64,000 bases of DNA from Streptococcus salivarius (GTDB taxonomy: Bacteria; Bacillota; Bacilli; Lactobacillales; Streptococcaceae): the NCBI RefSeq assembly GCF_002094975.1, contig NZ_CP015283.1:124001-188000 (forward strand). Direction: 5' to 3'. The notes under the pieces are model-generated. The model did no database searches and was not told the DNA's origin. It saw nothing but the letters and a program-made list of their open reading frames with translations. Position 1 is the first letter of the stretch; every line of letters begins with the position of its first letter. Of the stretch, positions 48,793 through 57,972 are shown piece by piece. The position numbers and the translations under genes are program-made.

Positions 48793-49545
48793 CTATTTTT
48801 CAGACTTTGCTGATTCAGACATCACTTCTGACTCTGAAGTTGACTGGCTTTCTTCTACCAAATCTTCACTAGCAGATTGACTTGAAGCACTTGCTTGCTC
48901 CAAAGCAAGGCTAGTTGAAAGGCTCTCACGTTCTGCTTCCTGACTAAGGCTAGCTTCAACAATCATGAGTTCCTTTTGACGTTCTGTTTCACGAAGATAT
49001 TCACGTTCTTCAAGTTCTTCCTGACGACGTCTCTCCTGCTCACGTCTTTGAGCTTTTTGACGCTCACGCTTAGCATGACGTTTTTGTGTCTCATCAATCA
49101 AGACCTTAGTGTTGTCTTTAATATGCATCCACTTAACAAGACGAACTAGAAGTCTCCATAGGAAGACAATAATTGACTCTGCAAAGAGAAGAATCTCAAC
49201 CAGAATAACTCCCAACAAGCTCCAAGCCATGAAGAGTGTAATCAATAATTGCGTGAAGATCTTCTTCAAGTCACCCAAATGATTATTGTGAATATTAAGG
49301 GTTTCAAGGAAAAGATCTAAAATCCCTTGCAAGAGGTGTGATTTAACAGATTTGTCTCCCTCTAGGCTCAAGTCCGTCTGGACTTCTGCCGGAGTAACAA
49401 CTGTCAAGTCCCCATCTTGGTAGACATCAATACGATCTCCTAATTTTATATCAAAATCAAAAAGCGTGCGATCTATTTTCTTAAGTCGCCCGTCAGGATG
49501 ACTGAGATAAACAAAGTCATCATCAAATTTTAAAATACGAAACAT
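48793..49545 (-). CDS. Membrane protein with charged coiled coil and Ser-rich tail
   Basis: A 250-residue protein. An N-terminal beta-rich segment (residues 1-55) is followed by hydrophobic helices (about 92-135), then an Arg/Glu/Gln-rich coiled coil (about 150-195) and a low-complexity Ser/Glu tail. The family was not recognised. It follows pflA in the opposite gene order, with no shared transcript evident. It may be a structural or envelope-linked protein. Confidence 0.78.
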   Translation of the reverse strand: MFRILKFDDDFVYLSHPDGRLKKIDRTLFDFDIKLGDRIDVYQDGDLTVVTPAEVQTDLSLEGDKSVKSHLLQGILDLFLETLNIHNNHLGDLKKIFTQLLITLFMAWSLLGVILVEILLFAESIIVFLWRLLVRLVKWMHIKDNTKVLIDETQKRHAKRERQKAQRREQERRRQEELEEREYLRETERQKELMIVEASLSQEAERESLSTSLALEQASASSQSASEDLVEESQSTSESEVMSESAKSEK

Positions 49546-49587
49546 AATTTACCTGCTCTTTATTGCTCCCTAAATAATAGCAAAGTT

Positions 49588-49612
49588 AAAAAGCCCTTGT
49601 CAAGAGCTTCTT
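49588..49612 (-). terminator. pflA terminator
   Basis: On the minus strand AAGCTCTT pairs with AAGGGCTT around ACA-type loop bases, followed by TTTAA. It sits just after the pflA stop. Confidence 0.75.
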
Positions 49613-49614
49613 TT

Positions 49615-50415
49615 TCAATCCAAGGTTTTCACACCGATACGATTTTTATACTCTTGATACGTTTCAGTGTGCATGAGAGCTTTAGCATTTTTGACCCGAT
49701 CTGCAGTTGGTGGTTTAACCCCTTCCAAAGGATATGGGATACCGAGCTCACGCCATTTGAACTCACCCATTGTATGATAGGGAAGAATTTCAAATTTATC
49801 GACATTTTTCAAGGTCTTTACAAACTCACCAAGCTTAATCAAGTGATCGTCAAAGTCTGTCAAACCAGGTACCAAGACATGGCGAATCCAGACTGGAACT
49901 TGTTTGTCAGATAGATATTGAGCAAATTCCAAAATATTCTTATTAGGTTGACGGGTCACAAACTTGTGTTGTTCGGGGTCAATCTCTTTGATGTCAAGTA
50001 GGACCAAGTCAGTCACAGCCAAAAGTTTGTCAACAACTTCATGATACTCAGGAGTATTGCGGTACGCAAACCCACAAGTATCAAGCGTACAGTGAATCCC
50101 TAGCTTCTTAGCCTCTGTAAAGAGGGCAGTGACAAAATCAATCTGAAGCATGGCCTCACCACCTGATACAGTGATACCACCATGCTCACCCCAGAAATGA
50201 CGGAAACGAAGAGCCTCATCTAAGACATCTTCAACTGTACGTTCAACAGCCTTATTTGACTCCATAGCCCAAGTATCTGGGTTATGACAATATTGGCAAC
50301 GCATCTTACAGCCTTGCATGAAAACAATAAAACGGATACCAGGACCATCTACGGATCCAAAACTTTCGGTTGAATGAACAAGTCCAGTCACCTGACTGTA
50401 ATCAATTTCTGCCAT
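49615..50415 (-). CDS. pflA: Pyruvate formate-lyase activating enzyme
   Basis: A 266-residue radical SAM enzyme that installs the glycyl radical of pyruvate formate-lyase. The CKMRCQYCHNPDTW cluster motif and GGITVSGGEAMLQ (GGE motif) are clear. pfl itself is not in the window. A TATAAT box lies about 40 bp upstream on the minus strand. Confidence 0.95.
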   Translation of the reverse strand: MAEIDYSQVTGLVHSTESFGSVDGPGIRFIVFMQGCKMRCQYCHNPDTWAMESNKAVERTVEDVLDEALRFRHFWGEHGGITVSGGEAMLQIDFVTALFTEAKKLGIHCTLDTCGFAYRNTPEYHEVVDKLLAVTDLVLLDIKEIDPEQHKFVTRQPNKNILEFAQYLSDKQVPVWIRHVLVPGLTDFDDHLIKLGEFVKTLKNVDKFEILPYHTMGEFKWRELGIPYPLEGVKPPTADRVKNAKALMHTETYQEYKNRIGVKTLD

Positions 50416-50561
50416 GGCAGCCTCCTTGAAAACGCTTTTTACATGTTTTTATTATACCTCTTTTATCAGAAACATGCTCCATATCTGCCTGAATTCAGGC
50501 AAAGGTTATACTATAATACATCTGAAATTAAGGAATATCTATACTATACCAGAAGAAAAAC

Positions 50562-50588
50562 AAAAAAACTGGAAAAATCCAGTCTTTT
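50562..50588 (-). terminator. Terminator of the LPKTG protein gene
   Basis: On the minus strand ACTGGA pairs with TCCAGT, followed by seven T residues. Confidence 0.82.
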
Positions 50589-50601
50589 ATCATCTATATT
50601 A

Positions 50602-51324
50602 TTAGGCACGTTTCTTAAGCCCCAAAAAGGCTGCAGCAGCAAGGAAGAATGTTCCTGCCATTGTCAAGATTACTGTTGATGCTTCACCAGTCTTAGGAAG
50701 TGTAACTTCCTTACCTTTAGCATCTTTACCAGTCAATGTACCGTCAGCGTTCACTTTGAATCCTACTGTTTCAGGAGCGACAACACTTGTTGTACCATCA
50801 GTGTTAGCGATAACAATTTGGCTATTTTGTGTAGACACAATTGTTTGGCCAGCTGCAGTGATAACTGGAGCTGTTGGTGTTACAGTAACAACAGGTTGTC
50901 CATTAACATTCACCGCTGGAGTTTCAGAGTTTTGAGGTGCTTCGCTTGTCCCTTTATCAGTTGCTGAAGCTGGGTCTTCTGGCTTATCGGCTGGTTTTGT
51001 TGATGAATCAGCTGTTGGAGCCGGTGTCGCAGGTGCTTCCGGAGTTGCTGGTGTTGTTGGCTCAGCTGGTACTTCAGGAACTGTAGGTGTTGGTGTTGTT
51101 GGCGTTGCCACACCTGTGTTTGAATCATTGCTACGAGCCAAGTCACCATCACTTGGGGCTGTTGAAGGACCAGTTGTTGCACGATCTGTCGTTGGTTGTG
51201 TAAGAACAGCATCATTTGTCGCAATACCATCATCCGCAAAAGAGGTTACTGGTACAAAAGCTCCTAGGGTAAGGGTGAGTAAAAGCAAGCTACTATATAT
51301 AGATATAGATTTTTTAGAAGCCAT
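50602..51324 (-). CDS. LPXTG cell-wall anchored surface protein
   Basis: A 240-residue sortase A substrate. The signal peptide is hydrophobic and ends near residue 30 (SFA-DD). A Pro/Thr/Ala/Ser-rich stalk (about 50-150) contains repeated PTTP/PATP-type units, and a short domain with TVTPTAPVITAAGQTIVS follows. The sorting signal is LPKTG at residue 209, then a hydrophobic helix and LKKRA. The mature chain is mostly stalk with a very small N-terminal domain, so a role as adhesin is not evident. Confidence 0.92.
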   Translation of the reverse strand: MASKKSISIYSSLLLLTLTLGAFVPVTSFADDGIATNDAVLTQPTTDRATTGPSTAPSDGDLARSNDSNTGVATPTTPTPTVPEVPAEPTTPATPEAPATPAPTADSSTKPADKPEDPASATDKGTSEAPQNSETPAVNVNGQPVVTVTPTAPVITAAGQTIVSTQNSQIVIANTDGTTSVVAPETVGFKVNADGTLTGKDAKGKEVTLPKTGEASTVILTMAGTFFLAAAAFLGLKKRA

Positions 51325-51584
51325 TAAGATTCTCCTTTTTTCATTTATCAGTTAACCTACATTCTACCATAAAAAAGTAATAAAAGACCGCTTTAATTAA
51401 AATCTTATTTATTTTTATTCTAAATCTTTCAACACGCTGAAATATGTTAGATTATCTTCAAAATTATGGTTGTTTTCCTGACAAAGTCCGGCAGTTTTGA
51501 TAGGTAAAAAAGGCTTTATGACGTACTTTATAGACGTTTTCTAATCTTATTATTTTGATAAGCTGATATTCCAAGATAGATAAG
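51325..51584. other. Intergenic region upstream of the LPKTG protein gene
   Basis: No gene is visible. On the minus strand an extended -10, TGGTAGAAT (51369-51361), lies about 40 bp before the ATG with a poor -35. The remainder is AT-rich. Confidence 0.5.
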
Positions 51585-51617
51585 AAAAAACACTTTCACT
51601 CATAATGAGAGAAAGTG
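51585..51617 (-). terminator. Terminator of the CNNM/CBS protein gene
   Basis: CACTTTC pairs with GAAAGTG. On the minus strand six T residues follow. Confidence 0.85.
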
Positions 51618-51677
51618 CCTAATTAGTAAATAGTCGCTTTTAAGTTCCAATATTTTCTAATAAAAACATGTAGAAAA

Positions 51678-53009
51678 CTATTCTTCTGCCTCTTCTGGAG
51701 CTGCCGTGATGATTACCTTAAGTTTGGTTACACGACCATCCTTAACTTTATCATTGATAAATTCGAGGTGTTTGTCCTTGTTGATAACTGAATAGTGTTC
51801 CTTGACTTCTTGAGTTGGAATGGCTCCCACACCAGTCAAATAATAACCTGCGATAGTATCAACGTCATCACTCTCAAGTTCTGTATCAAAATGTTCATTG
51901 AAGTCGTTAAGAGTCATAGCTCCCTCGACAATATAGGTATTCTCACCAATTTCACGAACTTCCACACTAGATTTATCTGTTTCGTCGTCAATCTCACCAA
52001 CGATTTCTTCCAAAAGATCCTCGAAGGTAACAAGACCAGCAACGCCACCGTACTCATCAAGCAAGATAGCCATCTGATTATTGGTGTTACGAAAGGCTGC
52101 CAAGAGATCATCTACGAAGATAGTCTCAGGAACAAAGAGAGGTTCGTTCATGATTCGACGAAGTTTGATATTTTCGAAACCAAGTTCGAAACCTGCTTTA
52201 AGAAGATTTTTGGTATGAATGACACCGATAATCTTATCCTTGTCATCTTCGTAAACAGGAATACGAGAGAAACTTTCCTTGAGAATAGCTTGGATATTTT
52301 CTTGAGTGTTGTCTTCAATATCAATCATGAAGGCATCCGTACGAGGGACCATAACCTCACGCGCCATCAATTCATCAAGAGAGAATACCCCTTGGAGCAT
52401 TTCAATTTCTTCAGCCTCAAGCGTATCCTCACTCTTGGTCAACATGTACTCAATCTCATCACGTGTCATCTGCTCATCGGCATCATCAAAGGTCATAGGT
52501 GTCAAACGAGACAAAAGATTGGTTGACGCCGAAAGAATCCAAACAAAGGGACTAACAATCTTACCTGTAACAATAATAACAGGAGCTGAGTAGATGGCTA
52601 GATTTTCCTTGAGGTTCATAGCGATACGTTTTGGATAAAGTTCCCCAAAAACGATAGAGATATAGGTCAAGACAACCAAAGAAATCATGCTACCCGCTGT
52701 CTTAGCCCAAGCCGCATGACCAAACCAAGTCGCTATCACTGCACCTAGTGACGCAGAGAGACTGGCCCCCTGTAAGAGGCTAATAAAGGTAATACCAACT
52801 TGGATAGTTGATAGGAAGTTGTTTGGATTTTCAAGAACCTTGAGCAGGCGGATAAATTTCTTATCGCCTTCTTCTGCCTTTTGCTCTACACGTGAGCGGT
52901 TAAGTGATACAAGAGCCATCTCAGATGCTGAGAAAAAGGCTGTAAGCAAGGTTAAAATTAGTAGTAAAATAGATTGAAATAATAAGGACTGACCACTAGA
53001 GTCTTCCAT
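51678..53009 (-). CDS. CNNM/CorC-type membrane protein with CBS domains
   Basis: A 443-residue hemolysin-like (UPF0053) protein. An N-terminal DUF21 transmembrane domain with SASEMALVSLNRSRVEQ is followed by two CBS domains (around 215-330) and a C-terminal CorC/HlyC domain. Such proteins export or regulate magnesium; the haemolysin label is historical. I choose the ATG at 53009 with GAGGAG eight bases upstream and drop 18 unsupported N-terminal residues. Confidence 0.9.
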   Translation of the reverse strand: MEDSSGQSLLFQSILLLILTLLTAFFSASEMALVSLNRSRVEQKAEEGDKKFIRLLKVLENPNNFLSTIQVGITFISLLQGASLSASLGAVIATWFGHAAWAKTAGSMISLVVLTYISIVFGELYPKRIAMNLKENLAIYSAPVIIVTGKIVSPFVWILSASTNLLSRLTPMTFDDADEQMTRDEIEYMLTKSEDTLEAEEIEMLQGVFSLDELMAREVMVPRTDAFMIDIEDNTQENIQAILKESFSRIPVYEDDKDKIIGVIHTKNLLKAGFELGFENIKLRRIMNEPLFVPETIFVDDLLAAFRNTNNQMAILLDEYGGVAGLVTFEDLLEEIVGEIDDETDKSSVEVREIGENTYIVEGAMTLNDFNEHFDTELESDDVDTIAGYYLTGVGAIPTQEVKEHYSVINKDKHLEFINDKVKDGRVTKLKVIITAAPEEAEE

Positions 53010-53119
53010 TTTTTCTTCTCCTCTAAAAAAAATTCTGACTTTCATTATACCATAATTTCCCAATAAAGGCGTCTATTTTATGCTATAATTAGGGTAATTT
53101 ATCATCAAAGGAGAGACTT

Positions 53120-53902
53120 ATGTCACTTATACGATTAGAAAATGTCAGCTTGGTCCGCCAAGGAAAAACACTTTTATCTGACCTTAACTGGACAGTTGAA
53201 AAAGGACAAACCTGGGCTATCCTGGGACTTAACGGTGCTGGAAAATCAACCCTCCTACGTTTGTTGACAGCTGAATTTTTCCCTTCTGAAGGGAAGGCTG
53301 GGATACTAGGCTACACCTTTGGTAATGGAGACATCACAGGTCTTCGTCAACACATCGGTATCGTCAGCTCCTTCATCACTGAGCGTCTACCTCAACATAT
53401 GACTGCTGAAAAAATCGTCCTTACCGGTAAGTACAAGAGCTCAATCCTCTACAAAGCCTATGGAGACAAAGAGCTACAAGAAGCCAAGGATATGCTAACT
53501 TCACTTGGTGCTGGAGATTTGATTGGTCGTAAATACCATGGCCTCTCTCAGGGAGAAAAGCAAATCTGTTTGATTGCTCGTAGTCTTATGGAAGATCCCG
53601 ACATCATCATCCTTGACGAAGCAACTGTGGGCTTGGATCTCTTTGCCCGCGAAAAGCTGTTACGTCAGATCGACCGTATCACCTCGCTTCCTCACGCACC
53701 CCTGGTCCTTTACGTCACCCACCATGCTGAAGAGATTACTGAGAAGATGGACCACATCCTCCTACTCCGTCAAGGAAAAATCGTGGCACAAGGACCAAAA
53801 AATGATATCATCACACCGGAAGTTTTAGCTGACTTCTACCAAAATCCTGTTCAAATTATTCCAATTGATGACCATCGTTTTTACATTAACCCTCTTCTAT
53901 AA
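53120..53902 (+). CDS. Orphan ABC transporter ATP-binding protein
   Basis: A 260-residue ATPase of the YlmA/ModF-like type: Walker A GLNGAGKST, signature LSQGEKQ and Walker B IIILDEATVGLD. There is no permease gene next to it, so the partner is elsewhere or it works without one. TGCTATAAT upstream and AAAGGAGAG before the ATG support expression from its own promoter, and a strong terminator follows. Confidence 0.88.
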   Translation: MSLIRLENVSLVRQGKTLLSDLNWTVEKGQTWAILGLNGAGKSTLLRLLTAEFFPSEGKAGILGYTFGNGDITGLRQHIGIVSSFITERLPQHMTAEKIVLTGKYKSSILYKAYGDKELQEAKDMLTSLGAGDLIGRKYHGLSQGEKQICLIARSLMEDPDIIILDEATVGLDLFAREKLLRQIDRITSLPHAPLVLYVTHHAEEITEKMDHILLLRQGKIVAQGPKNDIITPEVLADFYQNPVQIIPIDDHRFYINPLL

Positions 53903-53920
53903 AAATCGCTCAAAGAAACA

Positions 53921-53957
53921 AGTCCCCTAGACATTATCTGGGGGACTTGTTGTTTTA
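53921..53957 (+). terminator. Terminator of the orphan ABC gene
   Basis: CAAGTCCCC pairs with GGGGACTTG around a 13-base loop, followed by TTGTTTT. Confidence 0.8.
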
Positions 53958-54034
53958 TCACTACTCCTCTTTTATTTTAGATACACCATACAAAATTAAG
54001 GCTGGAACGATATGCTGTTCTATAAAAATATATG

Positions 54035-54068
54035 AAAAAGAAGCCAAGAAAAATCTTGGCTTCTTTTT
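54035..54068. terminator. Terminator of the antiporter operon
   Basis: A perfect 15-bp stem, AAAAAGAAGCCAAGA with TCTTGGCTTCTTTTT, with A and T runs. Confidence 0.92.
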
Positions 54069-54085
54069 GTGATAACATTCATTGC

Positions 54086-56152
54086 TTAAGCCCGACCTCG
54101 AGCCAGATTAATCATATCATAGGTTAACGTGTTGCTAGTTTCTTTGAGAGAGTAATCCTCCAAAGTATTGACTTCCTTACGAAGCTGCTTGGCATAACGG
54201 CTAGAGATAAGTTCAGCCTGCTCGTACTCGTTGATAACCTTACGTTCCAAATAGTAGCCTCGCAACATTTCATCAATATTGTCTGGATGAAGGTGGGTGA
54301 TAACCCGCTCAACAAAGGCACCTGATTGAATAATCTCAGCCTCTTGAAGGCGACTGCGTTTCAGATAAGACAAGAGATCTGAGTGATAAACACCTTCCAG
54401 ATTACTCAAGGCTTCCAAAATCTGCTCAGTATTTGTCAAATAGAGCTCAGTCATATGGTCGCGGTTTTCTTCCGTCAACCTAGGACCTCTTCTAGTATCA
54501 TCCTGATCAATACGAAACTTGAAAGTAAGAGCTAAGTGCAACAATCTACGAAGGCCACGCACAAAGACAGCTAGGGCGTAAGAAAGGCTAGAGACAAAAC
54601 CACGGTTGATACGACGTTCCAAGCCCTTGATATAACGTTGGTAGAGATTGTATTCGAGTTCTGAAATCTTCCCCTTCTTGTAGGCATATTCCAGACCCTC
54701 ACTCTCGATTTCCATAATCATTACTCGAATATTGGCCAACTCTTCTTTGACATCATTTGATTCCTGCTCCAAGATTAAATCTTCCAAGCGTTGATTGTAG
54801 TTGTCAATCGTAGCATAGACAGCTCCTTGATTAGTTGACTGTTTTAGATCTTTTTCCAACTCGCCGACCACATCATTAAGAATGGCAATCTGCATATAAT
54901 GGTTGGTCGTGTGGGCTGGTCCAGTGGCTAGCTTAGGTAGGACTAAAATCCCTGTTAAGAAACTTAATAAAGTGACACCCGCTACCGTAAAGAGCAAGAG
55001 ACTATGTTCCAAAGCCGTCATATTGGCAACCGGAAGCAAAAGGATGGTTGCAATGGAAACCGTTCCTTTAACACCTGAAAAGGTTAACAGAGTAGAACCC
55101 TTCCAGATTTTTTTTAGTGATCGTTTGGCCCTCCAAGCTCTTTGGGCAAATACTGCACTAATCATAACAAAGCGAATGCCAAACATGGTCGCTGTTAAAA
55201 GGATGATAGCAAGAAGCATCCAGAGATTATCGTAAGTGCTGCTACGCAGTACTGGGGCTGCTAGGGTTGGAAGTTCTGTTCCCAAGAGGAAAAAGACCAT
55301 ACCATTAAGCATGAAGGTAATGGTTCCCCAAATCGTATGAGAAACACTATCCAACTTGGCATCAAAAACGGTGATTTTTTTGAACCGACTGGCAAGCGAA
55401 ATCCCTGCTACGACAACGGCAATAATTCCAGAAGCATGAATTTCCTCGGCTACAAAGTAAGAGGAAATCGGTAGTACCAACTCTAGTAAGAGAGCACCTG
55501 TGACATCTGCAGCATCCATATTGTCCAAAATGGTCAAAAAGAGGCGATTAAATAAGGCTGTAATCAAGCCAATTAAAAAACCACCAAGCACAGAAATAAC
55601 CAAATTCCAGCTCGCACCAAGGAGGGAGAAGGTCCCTGTTGTCAATGCAGTCACTGCCACCTGAAAGGCAACCAAGCCAGAGGCGTCGTTCAGAAGACCT
55701 TCACCCTGCAAAATATAGCTAATCCACTTTGGAAAACTGAAACGTTTGGAAATAGCGGAATAGGCAACCAAATCCGTTGGTCCAAGGGCGGCACCGATGG
55801 CTAGGCAGGCAGACAAGGGTACCGAAGCAGGCAAGACGGCCTTAGCAAGATAACCGATTCCCAAGGTAGACACAAAGATAACTGGGAAAATCAAAAATAG
55901 AATGAGTTTCCAGTTACGTAGAATACTAGTGATATCACTTTCTTCACCCTCACGAAACAGCAAGGGAGCAATAATGAAAGCTAGGAAAAGTTCTGTTTCA
56001 AGCTCGAAAGCGCGTCCCTTTAAAAGTAAACCAATACCAACCCCAAAAATAATTTGAATCAAAGGTAGGGGAAGACGTGGAAAGACACGATTGATAACGT
56101 TCGATAAAATCAAGCTAAAAAGAAGAACAAGCAAAGCTAATGATAAATGCAT
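54086..56152 (-). CDS. Na+/H+ antiporter, NhaP/CPA1 family
   Basis: A 688-residue cation:proton antiporter. About 12 membrane helices fill residues 1-410, with the GPTDLVAYSAISKRF and GEGLLNDASGLVAFQ motifs, the latter containing the ND pair of the CPA1 ion site. A soluble, charged C-terminal region of about 270 residues probably regulates it. It is last in a minus-strand group with ytqA and ytqB, eight bases after the small coiled-coil gene. Confidence 0.9.
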   Translation of the reverse strand: MHLSLALLVLLFSLILSNVINRVFPRLPLPLIQIIFGVGIGLLLKGRAFELETELFLAFIIAPLLFREGEESDITSILRNWKLILFLIFPVIFVSTLGIGYLAKAVLPASVPLSACLAIGAALGPTDLVAYSAISKRFSFPKWISYILQGEGLLNDASGLVAFQVAVTALTTGTFSLLGASWNLVISVLGGFLIGLITALFNRLFLTILDNMDAADVTGALLLELVLPISSYFVAEEIHASGIIAVVVAGISLASRFKKITVFDAKLDSVSHTIWGTITFMLNGMVFFLLGTELPTLAAPVLRSSTYDNLWMLLAIILLTATMFGIRFVMISAVFAQRAWRAKRSLKKIWKGSTLLTFSGVKGTVSIATILLLPVANMTALEHSLLLFTVAGVTLLSFLTGILVLPKLATGPAHTTNHYMQIAILNDVVGELEKDLKQSTNQGAVYATIDNYNQRLEDLILEQESNDVKEELANIRVMIMEIESEGLEYAYKKGKISELEYNLYQRYIKGLERRINRGFVSSLSYALAVFVRGLRRLLHLALTFKFRIDQDDTRRGPRLTEENRDHMTELYLTNTEQILEALSNLEGVYHSDLLSYLKRSRLQEAEIIQSGAFVERVITHLHPDNIDEMLRGYYLERKVINEYEQAELISSRYAKQLRKEVNTLEDYSLKETSNTLTYDMINLARGRA

Positions 56153-56160
56153 AGCTCCTC

Positions 56161-56403
56161 CTACCCTTCCTTATGACAACAGTTTGAGAATAGTTCTTTT
56201 TGCTTACTAATTTTTTTATCAATGGCAGTGACATCTTCCTTAGCCAAAAGTTTATGGCAACGTTCGACCTCAAGACTAGCTAACTTTTTCTTAATTTTAG
56301 CCGTTTTACGATTATCAACCTTTTTCAAAGTACCCTCGGCACTCTGCTTATCGATATATTTGGCCTGCATATCTGCAAGTTTTTCTTTAATATCTGTAAT
56401 CAT
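56161..56403 (-). CDS. Small helical protein of unknown function
   Basis: An 80-residue, lysine-rich helical protein (DIKEKLADMQAKYIDKQSAE), with ERCHKLL in the second half and NCCHKEG at the end, so Cys/His residues are clustered at the C-terminus. It overlaps the ytqB stop by 4 bp, which supports real expression. The function is unknown. Confidence 0.8.
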   Translation of the reverse strand: MITDIKEKLADMQAKYIDKQSAEGTLKKVDNRKTAKIKKKLASLEVERCHKLLAKEDVTAIDKKISKQKELFSNCCHKEG

Positions 56404-56948
56404 TGTAATTTCTCCAACATCACCAAAAATGGTGGGGTATTAATTTGATTAAGGGGTTGGTAAAGCATAGCTGTAAAATCACGCTGGTCCAAACCGATAA
56501 CGTACTCAAGCACAGCATCCTTCTCCATATCGCCACCATCATGACCATAGTAAATCATAATAGCTAAACGACCACCCACCTCTAGACGGTCAAGAATTTT
56601 CTCAATGGCCTCAAGGGTCGTGTGGGGTTTGGTAATAACACTCTTATCTGCAGATGGCAGATAACCCAGATTGAAAATAGCTGCACGAATAGGTTCCGTG
56701 ACATAACGGTCCAGATTTTCGTGACCGTCTAAAATGAGTTCCGCATTTTCAATTTCCAAATCTGACAAGCGTTGACGAGTCTTTTCGAGCGCCTGCTCCT
56801 GCACGTCAAAGGCATAAACCTTCTTGGCAAGACCAGCCAGAAAGGCTGTGTCATTGCCGTTTCCCATGGTTGCATCGACAACTACACTCTCATCGTCCAG
56901 CACTTGAGCTAGAAAGTCATGAGATAGATGAATTGGTCGTTTAATCAT
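56400..56948 (-). CDS. ytqB: YtqB-type class I SAM methyltransferase
   Basis: A 182-residue methyltransferase: VVDATMGNGNDTAFLAGL is the SAM loop, and FNLGYLPSADKS the catalytic motif of the rRNA-methylase-like YtqB/MnmM family, which methylates tRNA wobble uridine in Firmicutes. It starts inside the ytqA stop with a 4-bp overlap. Confidence 0.88.
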   Translation of the reverse strand: MIKRPIHLSHDFLAQVLDDESVVVDATMGNGNDTAFLAGLAKKVYAFDVQEQALEKTRQRLSDLEIENAELILDGHENLDRYVTEPIRAAIFNLGYLPSADKSVITKPHTTLEAIEKILDRLEVGGRLAIMIYYGHDGGDMEKDAVLEYVIGLDQRDFTAMLYQPLNQINTPPFLVMLEKLQ

Positions 56949-57889
56949 GCTTTTTCCTCCTTCTCGTTAGCTACTTTGCACCCTTGCCATGAGTCACGAC
57001 GTTCCATCTCTTTGTCAATGGCATTGAGGACTTCCCATTTGTTGAGACTCCACATAGGACCTATCAACATATCTCTCGGCGCATCACCAGTAATTCGATG
57101 AATGACGATATCCTTAGGGATGATTTCCAACTGGTCACAGATGATGGACACATACTCTTCCTGACTCAGCAATTTAAGACGCCCCTCGTGGTAGTCTCTT
57201 TGCATACGCGTATTGGTCATCAGATGGAGGAGGTGGAGTTTAATTCCCTGAATGTCATTGTCCGTCACACAACGTCGAACATTTTCCACCATCATCTCGT
57301 GGGTTTCCCCTGGTAGCCCATTAATCAGATGCGATACAATCTCAGCCTTTGGCGCACGCTCACGCACACGCTTAACCGTCTCCACATAGAGATCATAGCT
57401 GTGTGCTCGGTTAATGAGTTCTGACGTTTCTTCATAAGTCGTTTGCAAGCCAAGTTCAACGGTCACATGCATACGTTCTGTGAGTTCTGCCAGATAATCA
57501 ATCACATCGTCTGGCAAACAGTCCGGGCGGGTACCGATATTGATGCCAACAACACCAGGCTCATTGATAGCCTGTTCGTAGCGTTCCTTGATAACTTCAA
57601 GCGACGCGTGGGTATTGGTAAAGTTTTGAAAATAAACCAGATATTTCTGAACTTCTGGCCACTTGCGGTGCATGAAGTCAATCTCATGGTAAAACTGCTC
57701 ACGAATCGGTGCCTCAGGTGCTACAATAGCATCCCCAGACCCCGATACCGTACAAAAGGTACAGCCACCGTGGGCCACTGTGCCATCACGATTGGGACAA
57801 TCAAAACCCGCATCAATTGGTAGTTTGAAAATCTTTTCGCCAAAAATTTCACGATAGTAATCATTGACTGTTCTATAACGTTTTTTCAT
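56945..57889 (-). CDS. ytqA: TIGR01212-family radical SAM protein (YtqA)
   Basis: A 314-residue radical SAM enzyme. The cluster cysteines are in the FDCPNRDGTVAHGGCTFC segment (Cys29, Cys42 and Cys45, with the usual wide first spacing of this family). VGINIGTRPDCLPD and VELGLQTTYEETSELI are the core strands. In Firmicutes it is paired with ytqB and linked to tRNA U34 modification. Confidence 0.92.
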   Translation of the reverse strand: MKKRYRTVNDYYREIFGEKIFKLPIDAGFDCPNRDGTVAHGGCTFCTVSGSGDAIVAPEAPIREQFYHEIDFMHRKWPEVQKYLVYFQNFTNTHASLEVIKERYEQAINEPGVVGINIGTRPDCLPDDVIDYLAELTERMHVTVELGLQTTYEETSELINRAHSYDLYVETVKRVRERAPKAEIVSHLINGLPGETHEMMVENVRRCVTDNDIQGIKLHLLHLMTNTRMQRDYHEGRLKLLSQEEYVSIICDQLEIIPKDIVIHRITGDAPRDMLIGPMWSLNKWEVLNAIDKEMERRDSWQGCKVANEKEEKA

Positions 57890-57914
57890 AAAGACTATTA
57901 TAACACTTTGACCT

Positions 57915-57972
57915 AAAAAAGAGAGTAAGACTCAGACAAAAATCATGAATTTCTGCCTGTCCTACTCTCTTC
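57915..57972 (-). terminator. sepM terminator, long imperfect hairpin
   Basis: AAGAGAGTAGGAC on the minus strand pairs with GTCTTACTCTCTT across about 30 loop bases, followed by six T residues. It has the look of the streptococcal hairpin family around GAGTGGGACAGAA. Confidence 0.75.
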